The notes beneath the pieces are model-generated. The model did not search any database, had not been told where the DNA came from, and saw only the letters and a list, made by a program, of their open reading frames with translations. A stretch of 64,000 nt of DNA from Euglena gracilis. Its lineage: Eukaryota > Euglenida > Euglenophyceae > Euglenales. Position 1 is the first letter of the stretch, and each line of letters begins with the position of its first letter. Positions 1-12,207 of the stretch are shown here, in pieces. The stretch spans positions 72,228,914 to 72,292,913 of the forward strand of contig CP154956.1 of the NCBI GenBank assembly GCA_039621445.1, written 5' to 3'. The position numbers were made by a program, and so were the translations under genes.

Positions 1-1882
1 CCAAAATTGAAACCTTCAATTTAGTACAGTGTAGTTTCAGATATCTGCCTTGCTGTTGCACCTTTTTCACTGCATTGTGCATTGCCATTGGTTATTTCTC
101 TGGTGGTTGAATCATTGATGCACAATATGTAGCCGGCTTCTTTTTGAGAGTGGTCTTGGCGTCACCCGAAGAATGGGGTGTGCCGACCCCTCGTTCAGGC
201 CCCCATTGCCCCAATTTGAGGCTGAACAGCTGGGTGTACATCGCCACCGAAGGGTCGAAAATGAGGAAGACAATTCATTCCTCAACAAAGCCATATGCGC
301 CGCTTTCCGCTCCAGCGCAACTGTAACAAGTTCCCCCTGACTGCCGAACTGCGACCTGGGCGCGCTTGAGGAAATTTGACTCTGGGGGGTTTCGGCCAGC
401 TGGCAGCCTTTTTCCAGCCTTGGACCCTTCGGCGAGTTTATTTTCCAGCCACCCAAAGGGCGGCCCAACGGTCACAGATTTTTGGCATTTGGGGGTGCAA
501 AACGGGCTGAAAATGGGACAGAACAGGGCTGGCCAGAGCAAAGTTTCGGTCAAAAAAAATCCACCATTTGCATATTGGGAAACTTTGCAGCTTCGGTTTT
601 TTGGTATTTGGTTCGACCCCGGGTCGGGCCCAGTTTCACCCTGAAACCTCCATAGGGGGTCCCAGGGTCCCCCCCCTGCTGGCAGCCTTTTTTCCATCCA
701 GCCCAAATTTTCCAGCTTTTGAATTGGACCCCCCCTGGGGGTTCTTAAGCAACGCCCTGACTGCGACGCCTGAGCCATTTCCCGGCCCGTGCTGGGTTCT
801 GCAATGGGGTGCCTGGATTTGCGGTGCTGCAACTTGTCTTGTCCGAGCGGCCATCGATGTCGAGCGCGAACCACACATTGCCCCAATCGCTGTGTCGGTC
901 TCCATCTCTCTCGTTGTTGAGACGAATGTTGCGTCCAAAATTATTTTTTGACCACAAAATTCCCCTCTAGGAGTTGTTGAGTTCTGTGACTAGCTGCGAC
1001 CCACAATTGTGTCCACAATCTTGGCCAAAAGTGCTTATGATGGGAAAGCAGTGTCACAACATCGGAACATTGTCGGCGTTCATAGCAAAAAAAAAGTTGC
1101 CAAACCATTTTCATCTTTGGGCTCAAGAAGCGCAGGTCGCATGGTAGTAATGGTGGTTTGCAGTAGGCGTTCTTCAATCAAGGAAGTATTCGATTGAATG
1201 CGCTATTTTTGAAACTGCATGGCCAAGAATGGCCTCCACAAGGGAGTAGGTGAATGCCGACAGCCAATGAAATTGTATACATCTCACCATCTATTGAACG
1301 ATTTTCTATTTTTTTTAATATTTTTTTGCTTTGAGTTCGATGTGCTCTGGGGACTACAGTCACCAAATGTTTGTCAGGAATGGTGAAATGGCATCCGCAA
1401 TGGGGAATGTGAGTTTGAAACCCTCAATGTGGTGTGTCCTCGTCGATTTTCAGAAAGGGAATATGTTGTTTGTGCTCAAAGCTGTTTGCTGAAGAGGTAT
1501 GAATCCTTCCCCAAAAGCCCTGCCCCAGCCGGGAAAAAAATCAGGCAAAAGTCAAGCTTCCAAGATGATGCCTTATTTTGGGGGGAAACAATGGCTAGGA
1601 AACAAAAAAAAATCCTCGACACTGGCCAGTGGAAACAAGAGGCATAGAAGCTAGCAATATGATTTGATTTGATTTTTCCTCCAAAATATGCAGCCAACAA
1701 CCACTTTATGCAACAGCATTCTAGCTGTCCAACTACATCCTCGGCTGTACACTGACTCGCTGAAGCCAAAGGGGGTTGCAGACAGTCCTCATTTGTTGAT
1801 AAACATTAAGGATTTATGTCATAAAAACGTCGTTTTTTCCACCTCCTCTTAAAAAGGGATTCAACAGATCTTTCCGCCGCAG
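1..1882. other. Non-coding stretch upstream of first recognised exon
   Basis: I see no convincing exon here. Positions 340-790 carry a repeat-like segment with two copies of a GCAGCCTTTTTTCC-type motif (about 404 and 683) and G/C tracts, related to segments near 25.4, 51.3 and 60.55 kb. The rest is AT-rich sequence that could be an intron or 5' flank of gene A. Confidence 0.5.
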
Positions 1883-3977
1883 GATGTGGAGGAGGGGGGC
1901 CCGGAGGACACACTTCCCACCAGTCCTGCCTCAGCCCATCCTGAATGGCTGCTGCTGGTCTGGACGAACACCATGCTGCGGCGGGTGTGGCGCCAGCAGG
2001 TTACCGCAAATAGAAGAGGAAAAGGGGGTTGGCAGAGGGGTTTCGTAAGGTATGATGGAATTCTCCAGAGCAGTGTGTTGGGACAAAGACATACGTTTAT
2101 TAGGGTTTGCAATGGATGCAAATTTGTGTACAACGGAGAGTTTTGGTCGACGGTCCAAAGGCTGTGTCTATTGCAACTCAGGTGTTTTGCATGAAATGCC
2201 AAAGTGGTCTTTTTTTTGTAACAGGAGTGTTTTGTGTAGCATATGGTCCAAGCCTGTTTCCCTGTCAACGGACAGGTTGTCTCATTTTCTGCGATTGAGC
2301 CAGTTCGTTTTGGGATGTTTTCAAGGATAAGGCTATTTTTGTATTTAAAAAAGGTGTCTTCGCCTTTGCAAGCCACAAAGTGGTTGTGCAATGCAGTTCA
2401 ACGTTTTCACCCCATTTACTCCTCGGGCTGACCAACAGGAGGAAAAATTTTTGAGATATAGTTTATAAAACCAGGGGAAGAAAATGAATGAGGCAGGCAA
2501 TCTTCCTCAGACGTCCTCTGAATCAAAGCCTCGAACCACCCAAATAATTTTTGTGATTTATATTGACCAACCATCATGAACATTGCCATTGTTGACAACC
2601 CTTGCCAAAAATTGGGGTATGGGTCATTTGGGGGGGGTCGGATTTTCAGCACCAATTCCCTGATTTGCAACCCCCCCCATTTATAACCCCCATTTCAGCC
2701 AACTAACCAAACCAGATCTCATCGACCCTTGGGTTTTCAAATGGGGGAGGTTTACTCCGCATATTTGATGTGTTGAGCCTTCCCATTACTGCATTATTTC
2801 TTAGATGTCATCCATTTTTATGTATTTTTCACATACGTAAGGCCCACAGTGCCTTTTCTGATTTACATTGTGTGCTGGGTGCAGGCTTCTTTTTAAGTCA
2901 CCTGACCCCCCCCCCCCGGGGGGAGGGGGGTGGGTGGGTGGGTCTGGGCAGCCCCGGACCCCCCCCCCCCCGCGGGGGGGGGGGGGGGTCCCGCGCCGGA
3001 GGCGCTGGGTATACCTTTTCGGCGCAAAGCGCCGAAAATTTTTGAAATTGCCTTTAACGGGCCGGATTTTGGGGGGGGGGCCCGCCCCCCTCCCCCCCCC
3101 CGGGGGTCCCGCGCCACTATGGGTGGGTGGGGGGGACCCCCCCCTCCCCCCCAGGGGTCTTAAAAAGAAGCCTGGCTGGGTGCAGACAATTATTTAAGCA
3201 CTGGCCAACCCCCCCCAGGGGGGGTGGGTGACTGGTTTTTTCGGAGTGACTGACTGGTTTTTGGCCCAGACCCCCTCCCCTGCCAGGGGGGGGGGGTCGG
3301 CAAAAAACCACTAAAGTGACCCGGCGCCGAAGGCCTTTTTTTGGACCTTTTTTTGGTCAAATTTCCTTTGGATTCCGGATTCCAGAGTGGCCAACCCCCC
3401 CCCCCCAAGGGGGGCAGTGACTGACTGGTTTTCCAAAAAAAAGGGAGTGATTGGTTTTTCGAAAAGTGGAGTGACCCCCCCTTCCCCCCCCCCCTGGGGT
3501 TCAATAAAAAATATGGCTGGGTGTGGGTGACGTGCAACAGGATTAATGGTTGCACAGGTGGGCTACCCCAGGACGCTGTACGCCTTCACCTACGAGCTGT
3601 GCGACGGGGAGAAGCTGGCGCTGCTGCTCCGGGCCTGCTTCCCTGACGCTTTCCCTGCCGGGCTGGAGGATGAGGTCCGTCACGGATGAGCTTGTTGTGG
3701 ACACTGTGGCATTTAATGGCAAGCTGCTGTTGCCACGGTGTGATTGCCAGACCGTCAAGCTCCTCGACGTCAACCCCCCCCCCTGACCCCCCCCCCCCGC
3801 CTGCGGACACAGGCCGATCCCGTCGCCCGAGTCAAGTTGGTTCTGGGTATCGCCCGAGAGATCGGCCTCAACCCCTTCCTGAACCCGATGGAAGTGCTGA
3901 ATTGCCACGCCCCCAGCAACCTGGTGTGGATGTGTTTTCACCAACATCTGCTGCACACACACGCACACACGCGCGCG

Positions 3978-4029
<52 letters not shown>

Positions 4030-4068
4030 CACGCACGCGTGCGCACACACATGCATGTGTGCATCTGT

Positions 4069-4156
<88 letters not shown>

Positions 4157-6642
4157 CCCCCCCTCTCCCTTGGACACATACACAATCAAACACCCACAGC
4201 TTCCAGACCATTTCGCTTTGAATCTGGCATGTTGCTGTCTTCATCGCTGCTTTCTATTTGTTTCGGCAAAATGCCCCAAATCATTTGGCAGGGCGGCAGG
4301 TTATTGGAACAATCTGTTTGCCCCTCCCCCTGCCAGGTTATTCGGGCACTGCCAGAGACAAGGGTCCCACCAGCTTATTTGGGAAACGGGTTGGCTGTCC
4401 CCCCGCAGCTGTTCCTGGCGTGGATCTTCGACAAGTTCACGGCGGGCAACCACTGCCTGCTGCGCCAGCCCGACCGGCTGGCGGCCCTGCGGGACGCCCA
4501 GGGCCGCGGCCCCAGAGGGCGGGGCCGGCCCCTGGCCGAATGTCGGGCGTGGGGACGCTGGAGGCGGCGCAGGGGCGGGTGGCGGAGCTGCAGGCGCTGC
4601 TGGACCGGATGCTGCGCTCGGAGAGCCAGTGGAAGGCGGTCCGCCAGCATGTGACACGGCATTGCATGCAGGTGCACCCGTGCTAGTGTGCACACACACA
4701 GAAGCAGCGGTTACAGAGAAGAAGAAGAGGAAGGAGGCGGCAGAGGAGGAGGAAGAGGGGGGGGGGGGCAAATGAAATGATATGACTAATTCTTTGGGGG
4801 AAACCCCACTTTAACTTTAACTTTAATTTTGAGTTCGGAATTTCCTCATGAATGTGTCGGTGTGTGGCAGTGTTCTTTCTCTTTGTGGAATGAATTTCCC
4901 CCTCCCCCACATTGGCGTTGAAGGTTTTGCTGATGGTGGTTTGAGGTACCAGGTCATCTTTTGGGTGCTGCAACTGCTTCTGGCCCTTGGGTTGAGAATG
5001 TTCTCCCCCAGGTGGCCGCCCGGAAGGTTGGCGCGGTGGAACACCCCACCCTGGACATCCGGCAGTGCAGGCGCAAGGTGCCCCATCCCACTTCGATCAA
5101 GTGGAGTTTGAAGACAAAAGACGAGCGCTGCTGCCTTTCATTTGTTGAAAGGACTAGAGGCTGCAAAAATTTTCTGTTGCGGACCAATGAGTGTGTGCTA
5201 CCATCAGGTTGATGCGGTGAATCTAATAGCTGAATTAAATAAAAACAAAAATGTCAAAGGGCTTTTACAGTTGGATGATTTCATAATTGTTCTCTTCTTT
5301 CATTTCGCACCAGGAATACCTATCTCTGGGTTTTCCATTTGCTGTGAACACCCATTCAGATCTTCCAGAGAAATCAACTCTTTGCTTCATTTTCTTTTGG
5401 TTTTTAAAGTGGTTGGACACAGTCAAGTTTTTTGGCAATTGTTCTTCTCAGCCATTGACATTTCAGATGATTTCAGGGGATGCATGTGGCTGGGCTGGGA
5501 GCAAAATAATATCATGTTGAGCGAAAGAAATTGTCGCATGCTGATGAACAGGAGGGTGAGTTTGCGACGTTCAGGTGGTGTTCTGGTGCAAATTAAATGA
5601 GAAGAACAAAAGAACTCACAGAAATCGCGCAATGGCGTCCAATTCAAGACGCTGGGTCAGCTTCTGGCCGCCTTTCCACCCAGCACAGTGTGGGGCCTTG
5701 GTCCACCCCCCCTCAGGTGGAGTACAGCACGGTGGCCAACGACAACCTGAGGGCTCTGCTGGCCCAGTCCCAGGACTCGGTGGAGCGGCAAGTGCTGGCC
5801 GTGACGAAGCTCCTGCAGCCCAGAGCGACGTTGCAAACAGTTTGCCAGGGCAGTAAATGATGATGCATGCAGCACTGAATTTTTTTTTATTATGAAGTAG
5901 ACTAGGTAGAGCCCTCCCAAATATGAAACCCCAGGCCTTTGATTTGGCGACTGAGTATAGAGTCCCCCCTTTTTGGAAAGGGGATGCATACAGAGATGAT
6001 ACAAAAAAAGTACCAATCTTTTGGATTCATGAGGCGTTGCATCATTTCTTTTTTACGAAGTTGGGCAGATTTCAACCTCGAGCTGCTAGAAGGTGTTCAA
6101 AAATGACCTAAAATGTCATTTATGGAGAATTTGCAAGAGTAACGGTAATCTTCAGGTGGATGAAATATCCGGTCAAATTTATAAAGACTCCAAAAATATA
6201 GAAACCCCATGGGGGTTTTGAAATTCCAACTAAAATGTGGAACCAGGTTCTAGATTCGGGAGGTTATGGAAGCGAAGCTTGCAAGGGAGTTATGCTGCGG
6301 AAGAGTTATGGAGGGAGTTATGCTGCGATGCACATCTTTTTTGGCAAGATGGTGCCGAGAAAATATCCTGTTGGGACCCCGCGGAAATTCTCTATGCTGG
6401 TTCGGTGTGGATGAGATTTATTTAGGATTTCTTTCAGTCAGGTCAGTGGACGTCGTTCTGATGCCAAGGCATCAAGCAGAGATCGAAAGTGTCCATCTGT
6501 ATTATGTTGGTATCCACAGCAGGTCTCTTGCTCCCGCATTCTTATTTTTTTTGGTTGCTGCTGCTGCTGCTGCTGCTGTGTTGTTGTTGTTGTTGTTGTT
6601 GTTGTCGTCGTCGTCTTCGTCGTCGTCGTCGTCGTCGTGGTT

Positions 6643-6695
<53 letters not shown>

Positions 6696-9600
6696 CGTCG
6701 TCGTCGTCGTCGTCGTCGTTGTTGTTGTGTATTTTAAGGTTTTTATTCATAAAATCGACCACAACATACGTATAAAATTATTGAGCTCGTTTTATCATTT
6801 TGGACACCCGTTTGTTTCATAGGGGAATATTTTCAGGATGTCATCTTAGTCCCAGAGGAGCATTTTCTCACAGGCCAAAATCTTTGCAAGCCACCCACCT
6901 CCATCCAAAACCAACCCAATAAGAATAACCAGAATAAGATTAACAATAAGAATCACCCCCAATCCAACAAGAACACCCAAATAGGTTCCAGGCCTTTCTG
7001 GTCTTTTCCTTTTCATCATTAGGAGTTTCATTATGGGGTTTATATATTGCCTCGACTTACTCCCAGTGGGCTTCTCTTTTTGGAAAGAGCGAAGCTTACC
7101 AATTGAGAAAAGATAAGAAAGAAAGCAAAAGAAAAGGAAAGAGGGTGTTATGCCATACTTTTAGTTGGTGTGCCCCACAAAAAATTGTGCACCGCACGAA
7201 TTTCTTTTTGTGCGCCATATGCGCTGCAGTAACACCCTTGCTGTGCGCCACATGTGCCGCGGGAGAAGACATTTTAATGCTGCATCCAGCTGCTTTTGCA
7301 ACAAATTTAAACATTAAAAATCGCCCCCCCCCCCAGCATCCCAGCAGAGGGAGGCAATGATAACTGCAGATTCATGATGATGATGATCCCCAGCCCCGTT
7401 TCCAGAATTTTTATCAGATGTGAGCAATTGAATATTGGCTTTATTCCTATTAATTCCCCTACCCCTGCCAGGCCAACCCCACCCTTTTTCGATTCAGCCA
7501 TTTCACTCAGGTGATTAGTGTACCAAAAACGAGCTTTTTGAATGTTTTGAAAACGTACATTATTTTTGAAAAGTACCTTGGGGCCACTTTTCTCCTCCTA
7601 TGCGCTGTTTTGGCTTCCCACACCTCTAGCAAATGTTCTGGCCGTTTTTTTTTTTGGCCCAAGACAACCATTTTGGGCTGTTTGGGGGACCTTTCTCAGG
7701 CTCGAAAAAATATTTTTTCCAGGGTACCTCGAAATTACAGGAATTAAATGAAATGTATAGCGACCTAAGCTTTGGAGTGCCCTATCCAACCACGTTTTGT
7801 TTGGTCCCAAACTACTAACCCAAATTATGGCCATTTGAAACTACATCACAATCATGTGCTCATCCCATGCGCCATCCCACAAGCTCATCCCTGTTTTGAC
7901 AAGCGATCCGAATAGCGTAATTTTCTTTTTCTCTCCATTACCCAAATGGAAATCACCATTTGCCATTCTAAACCATTTTTGAGGTATTTTGGAAAAAATA
8001 TTTTTGACCCAAATCGGCTGAAAAAAGGCAAACACCCAAGAGCAAGCCAAAGCGGGCCTCCCTTCCGCAATAAAGCGGCTGTTATTCGGGCTGCATGTCA
8101 AGTTCAGGGGAAGCAAAGTCCCCTTTGATGGGCGTTCCGTTTTGTTCTCCGGGCATTTTGGTTTTGCTTTATTTCCGTGATTTTTTTAAAAAAATTAGTT
8201 TTTAGGCCGATAGGCCAAAAATGGCATCAAGCGGGGGAGTGTTTATGACCAATTTGAATCAGCGCAGGGGGGGGGTTTCCCCTTTTTTTGCGCTTTTTTG
8301 CGCTCATTTTTTCATTTTTCTTTTCAAATATTTTTCATTTTGGCAAAATTTGTGTTTTTTGCGGGGGGTTTTTTGTGCTTTTGCATTTTTTTCTTCCACT
8401 GGCGATATTTGGATTTTTGCTTGAAAAAAATTGATTATGAAAAAAATTCTCGTTTTGGCCTTTATTTTTCCCTGACGCCAAAAATTTTATCAATTTTTTG
8501 TCGTTTTTGCATTTTTTTGGTCAACAAAATGCTTATTCTTATGCAAAGCGAGAAAATTTCCTGCCAGAGCCGGTAATTTTTTTTGAAATCCTCTCCAGCA
8601 GAGAGTTTACATCCCGGGGAGCTCCTAAAGGATTTTACATGCAATTTTCTTTTTTTACGTTTTGCGTTTTTTGCTTTTTTTTTGTGTCGCTTTGTTGTTG
8701 TTTTTTGAGGATCCATATTGTGCCCCCCCCTGATCAGTAAGATCTGCATACTGGAAGATGCACATTCATGTACAGGTTTACAAAAGAAACGATGGCCCTC
8801 TTCTTCGAGGATTGTGGCATGGAGACCAAGGGCTTCACTCTGACCACGAAGCTGAAGCGCCACGCCGTTTTCCACCCCCCTGTGCATCGTTTGGCCGCTC
8901 TTCGTTTTGAAAGGCTTTGCCCTCCAGTGAGGGGGGGTGTGTTGTCCGCAGAGGTCTGCTCCGTGCCCCCAAAGGACGCTTTGAAGGTGTATGACACGGC
9001 CCTCCCGCCCCAGACACCCCCAAGCGCGGGTGTGCGTATGGCGCGCCACGGCTTGCGACGTGGATCCCAGGGGGCAGGCGGGAGGCGGTCCGTCCCATTT
9101 GGTTCTCAGGGGAGGACGAACTGGCCGACCCCGGGCTGGGCCCACAGGCCTTCATCGTCGCCCTCATCCAGCTCTCGGAGGCTCGGTTTGCAGGCGTGTT
9201 TTGTGCGTCGAAGCATTCTTTCATATGGATCCCAGATCAGCCATCATTGCTTTTTGCTTTTTATCAAAGCGGTCTCTCTGCAGAATTGAAGGGAGGTGCA
9301 TAGAAGGTCGGTGCAGTCAGATGTGTTTGTTTTTTTCCCTCAGTCAAGGTCAAGCAAGCTGGGGATTCTTGTTTTACAACACCTCTCGACCCCTGCAACT
9401 GGATACTCCACTGCTGAAAAATGATCGGTGTTATGTGAAATCTGGTGTTCAAAGCAAACCATTCTTATCCTGCAGCGTTGCAGAGGTTACGAACAGCAGT
9501 GACCCACCTCCGCCTCAGGGGACGAGGAGCTGACCACGCCGTCCACCCGGCTCGCAGCGTTCCTCACCCGGTTCGTGTCCCGTGCGTGCCACTCCGACCT

Positions 9601-10767
9601 TGCGGCCTACAAGGCGGCCGTGTACCAGTGGCAGACGCAGCGGATGGTGGCCCAGCACGTCCCCTCCGTGGTGAAGGTGTGCCGAACCACAGGTGAATGG
9701 AATGATCATTTGTCAACAGCACCGCGTTCGCTCCCAGAACACCAACCAAGATGCAAATGTCCTCTTTTTTTTCAATTCATGCTGCTGCATATTCTCTGGC
9801 TATGTTGCAAACATTAAAAAGGGTGAAGGGAAGAAAACAGAGAATTGTTGTGGTCAGTTTCTGAAGCAACTCTTCGCTTTGAAATTGCAAAATCCAATGA
9901 ATATTTGTTGAGAATGAGGAATTCTGGTTCAATTGGGGTGACCTTGGAGTTTATAATAACTTTCTGCTTCTTGCCATTATTTTATTTTCTTTTATTATTA
10001 TTATTTATTTATTTATCTTGCTATTTATTTTATAAACGCCTTCAATTCATCAAGCAGCAGTCTGCATAAAAACGTGAAAACCTGCACAGTTAATAAATCG
10101 GTGGGTTTTTTGAAGGATAAACAATAGCTTACCCCATATCCTCCAACAACAGCCCCCCTCCCTCATGTCAAGTTTGTCTGCTGAATATTTTTCAAACTCC
10201 AGAGAAGACAAGGAAACAACGTGCCACGTGTTTTTGCCAATATGCTCGGACCCTGGAGTGGAGCCCAGAAACCAATGGCTTGAGTTCAAGGAAAAGAAGG
10301 ACCGTTCGCAGTGCAGTATCTCGAAATTACCTGCAAATTTTTTGGCACGAATGATAATGCAGGGGGGATTCACCATCTGGGGAGATCACATGAAGAGAGA
10401 TTGTGTATTTGGGTTTGTTTTATGTTCATCAGATATCTTTTCATCACAGATTGGTTGCACATTTTCTTTGCAGTAAGGAAGACCGAAATATTTTTGTTGG
10501 GGGGATGGCGGACCCCCCCCCCCAAATGTATGCAACCAGTTGCTTATGTTTGGGTTTCCGAAAATCGGCCCCAGGGGTTGTGTATACCTGGGGGTAGCAG
10601 TGCCATGTGACAGTCCCTCTCCAGGTGTTCCAACAGCTGGCCAACAACCCCGCCACTGAAGAAAGATGGGTCGCCCGGCAGACCTTTCTGCAACTCTTCG
10701 CTGATTTGGATTTGGTGGACGGGTCGTTGATGGCTGAGGATTTGTGGATGTGTTATGCCCACGTCAT

Positions 10768-10827
<60 letters not shown>

Positions 10828-11298
10828 AACATACACACACATGTGTGTAGAATTATAATTTTTGTACCTATGCTGGTAAGCGAAAGCTTTCTATATCCCT
10901 CCGGCATTAAGGTTCTGCATTTCCAAATTTTCGCGTTCGACCTTGATTGCACGCAATATGGATGGCAATGCAAGGATGAGCCAATATTTTTTTTCAAAGG
11001 TCCGCAGGGATTAAAGTCTCGGCCTCCCAAGTTTTATTTTCTCAACCGCCCGGGGCCATGGTTCGACTCGCAAGATCGATTTGATCATCAAAACACCCAC
11101 ATTTGTTCACAGGTGGAAGAAGATCTGCATGAGGTTTGCGGGATGCGGCTGCCGGAGTTCGTTGAGGGCCTGGTGGCAGCGGCTTTCTTCCGGGTACCCA
11201 GCCCCTTGCTGCCGCCCCACGTGCGGTTTGACACCTTCATGCGGCACCATTTCTTGCCCACTGTGAAGCGCCGCTTCCCAGAATGGGACCTCTTGTGA
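1883..11298 (+). CDS. Gene A: calponin-homology-domain protein (multi-exon, 5' end may lie outside)
   Basis: Likely an actin-binding or cytoskeletal protein. Proposed exons: 1883-1999, 3558-3674, 3813-3923, 4409-4671, 5012-5077, 5717-about 5829, 8776-8926, 9110-9195, 9519-9692, 10625-10768 and 11113-11298 (stop TGA). The first three join in phase 0 and, with the start of the fourth, read as one CH domain: a PEWLLLVWTNTML helix, then ELCDGEKLALLLRACFPDAF, then ARVKLVLGIAREIGLNPFL, then SNL joined to LFLAWIFDKF, the fimbrin/plastin-like end of the fold. A helical region follows (DNLRALLAQSQDSVERQVL). The C-terminal exons resemble loose EF-hand-like or helical repeats (MRLPEFVEGLVAAAFF). No start codon is identified and some middle phases do not match, so a small exon may be missing. 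Oddity: the fourth exon needs a frame change (separate entry). Introns hold large microsatellites. Confidence 0.62.
2883..3173. mobile_element. Small foldback element with 15-bp perfect TIR and G/C tracts
   Basis: The inverted ends are AGGCTTCTTTTTAAG (2883-2897) and its reverse complement (3159-3173). Just inside are poly-C/poly-G tracts and a compact hairpin, GGCGC-AAA-GCGCC, near 3020. The 11-mer GCTGGGTGCAG occurs in direct orientation outside both ends (2874-2884 and 3175-3185), which could be a target duplication with a short offset. No coding capacity. It sits in the first identified gene A intron. A second G/C-rich block with less clear ends continues to about 3530. Confidence 0.65.
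3953..4154 (+). repeat. Compound (CA)n/(CG)n then (TC)n microsatellite
   Basis: CA dinucleotides with a CG-rich interior run from 3953 to about 4050. An uninterrupted TC run of about 42 units covers 4071-4154. It lies in the gene A intron whose donor is at 3924, about 30 bases downstream of the exon end. Confidence 0.97.
4409..4671 (+). CDS. Gene A exon 4 with internal frame change
   Basis: It begins after a CCCCGCAG acceptor in phase with exon 3 and completes the CH domain (LFLAWIFDKFTAGNHCLLRQ). After about position 4500 the credible peptide moves to another frame (VGTLEAAQGRVAELQALLDR, strongly helical) and runs to the donor at CATGCAG|GTGCAC. The switch lies in a GC-rich block with GGGCGGGGCC around 4517-4526. 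A single-base assembly error is the simplest reading; a real frameshift in a decaying gene or an undetected tiny intron are alternatives. Confidence 0.55.
5852..8775 (+). other. Long gene A intron
   Basis: This 2.9-kb interval shows no convincing exon on either strand. It holds a trinucleotide microsatellite (6553-6725), AT-rich sequence and a T-rich low-complexity block (8221-8740) with repeated TTTTTTGCGCTTTTTT-like stretches. The next credible acceptor is TACAG at 8771-8775. Confidence 0.5.
6553..6725 (+). repeat. Compound trinucleotide microsatellite (TGC/TTG/TCG)n
   Basis: Blocks of TGC, TTG, TCG, TTG, TCG and TTG follow each other in one register over about 170 bases. The change of the third base in blocks suggests point mutation followed by re-expansion. 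Intronic. Confidence 0.97.
10769..10827 (+). repeat. (GT)n microsatellite abutting a 5' splice donor
   Basis: GT repeats begin at the first base after the proposed exon end (CACGTCATG|GTGTGT...), so the donor is the first GT of the array. One TTT interruption occurs near 10801. Confidence 0.9.
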
Positions 11299-12207
11299 GC
11301 CTCCACGTGAATCACACAACATCGAGGCAAATGTGCATGTTAAATGTTTTTTTTGATTGATGCTCCATTGTAATGGTCAGCGTGGTGTTGTGGTGCAGCA
11401 AGCTGCACAAATTAAAGCAAAAGCGAAAGTTTCCGATGGTCTCTGGCCTCTCTGGCCTCTGGTTTTTTTTTTTCTGTCCCTGAAGCAAACTGAGAATGCA
11501 GTTTTCGAAAAGGAGCAGATCACTTTTTGGTGTGGAATTACAACGGCAACAGCCAAATGTCCCTCAGTATGGTTTTATTTTTTTTGGTGTTTACCTTAAG
11601 CTCCTCTTCCCAAAAGAGTAAGGCCCCGGGTCTTTTTTGGGGGGGGTCCGTTGCTGAAAATCCCAAGGAGGGCTCTTGTTTTGGGGGGTCTATTTTTTTT
11701 GGATTTTTTTTGTTGAAAATTTGAACAAAAAAAATACCTTCCCGTGGGAGGGTCCCAAAATAGGTCCAAAAGGGGGCGATTTTCGACAAAAGTCTCAAAA
11801 GTGCCAAATCAGACAAATGCACCATGGACAAAAGTCAAAAAAATGGCAAAAAAATCACCATTTTTGGGAAGATTTTGTCAGTTTTAGGGGGGTCTATCTT
11901 ATTTACTTTTTGATTTTTCCTGAAAAGCCGGAGGGGGTCTTATTTTGGGGGGGGGGGGGCTTTATTTTGAGACAGCTTGTCAAAACAGCAGGACTGTGGA
12001 CACAGGCACGCAGCGAGCCACGAACCATGCACCATCTGATCGTGATCACGTGCACGGTCCCAAAGCTGCCGGATTCAGGTGAGGCATCATCGGCAGGAAC
12101 ATCCCAGTGTTGTGGACCATCCCCACCCTGGTCCTGCCACCCGGGTCAACCATTCCCAGCTCTTCGTTGCAGCATTTTTCTGTTTCCCGCCCGCAATGTA
12201 GTCGCCG
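11299..12207. other. Intergenic region between genes A and B with G/C-tract repeat
   Basis: An ATTAAA motif lies about 110 bases past the gene A stop (11411) and could act as a poly(A) signal. Positions 11630-11980 hold a repeat with GGGGGGTCTATTTTT and GGGGGTCTTATTTTGG ends, resembling the elements at 37.4 and 61.5 kb. No gene seen. Confidence 0.45.

Noticed and set aside
3543-4244. Open frames with Glu-Arg, Ser-Leu and His-Thr repeats around 4 kb
   Set aside because: Products of the (CA)n and (TC)n arrays in an intron.
6489-6822. Long open frames of Leu, Asn, Val or Cys repeats
   Set aside because: They are translations of the trinucleotide microsatellite and have no splice framing or conserved sequence.
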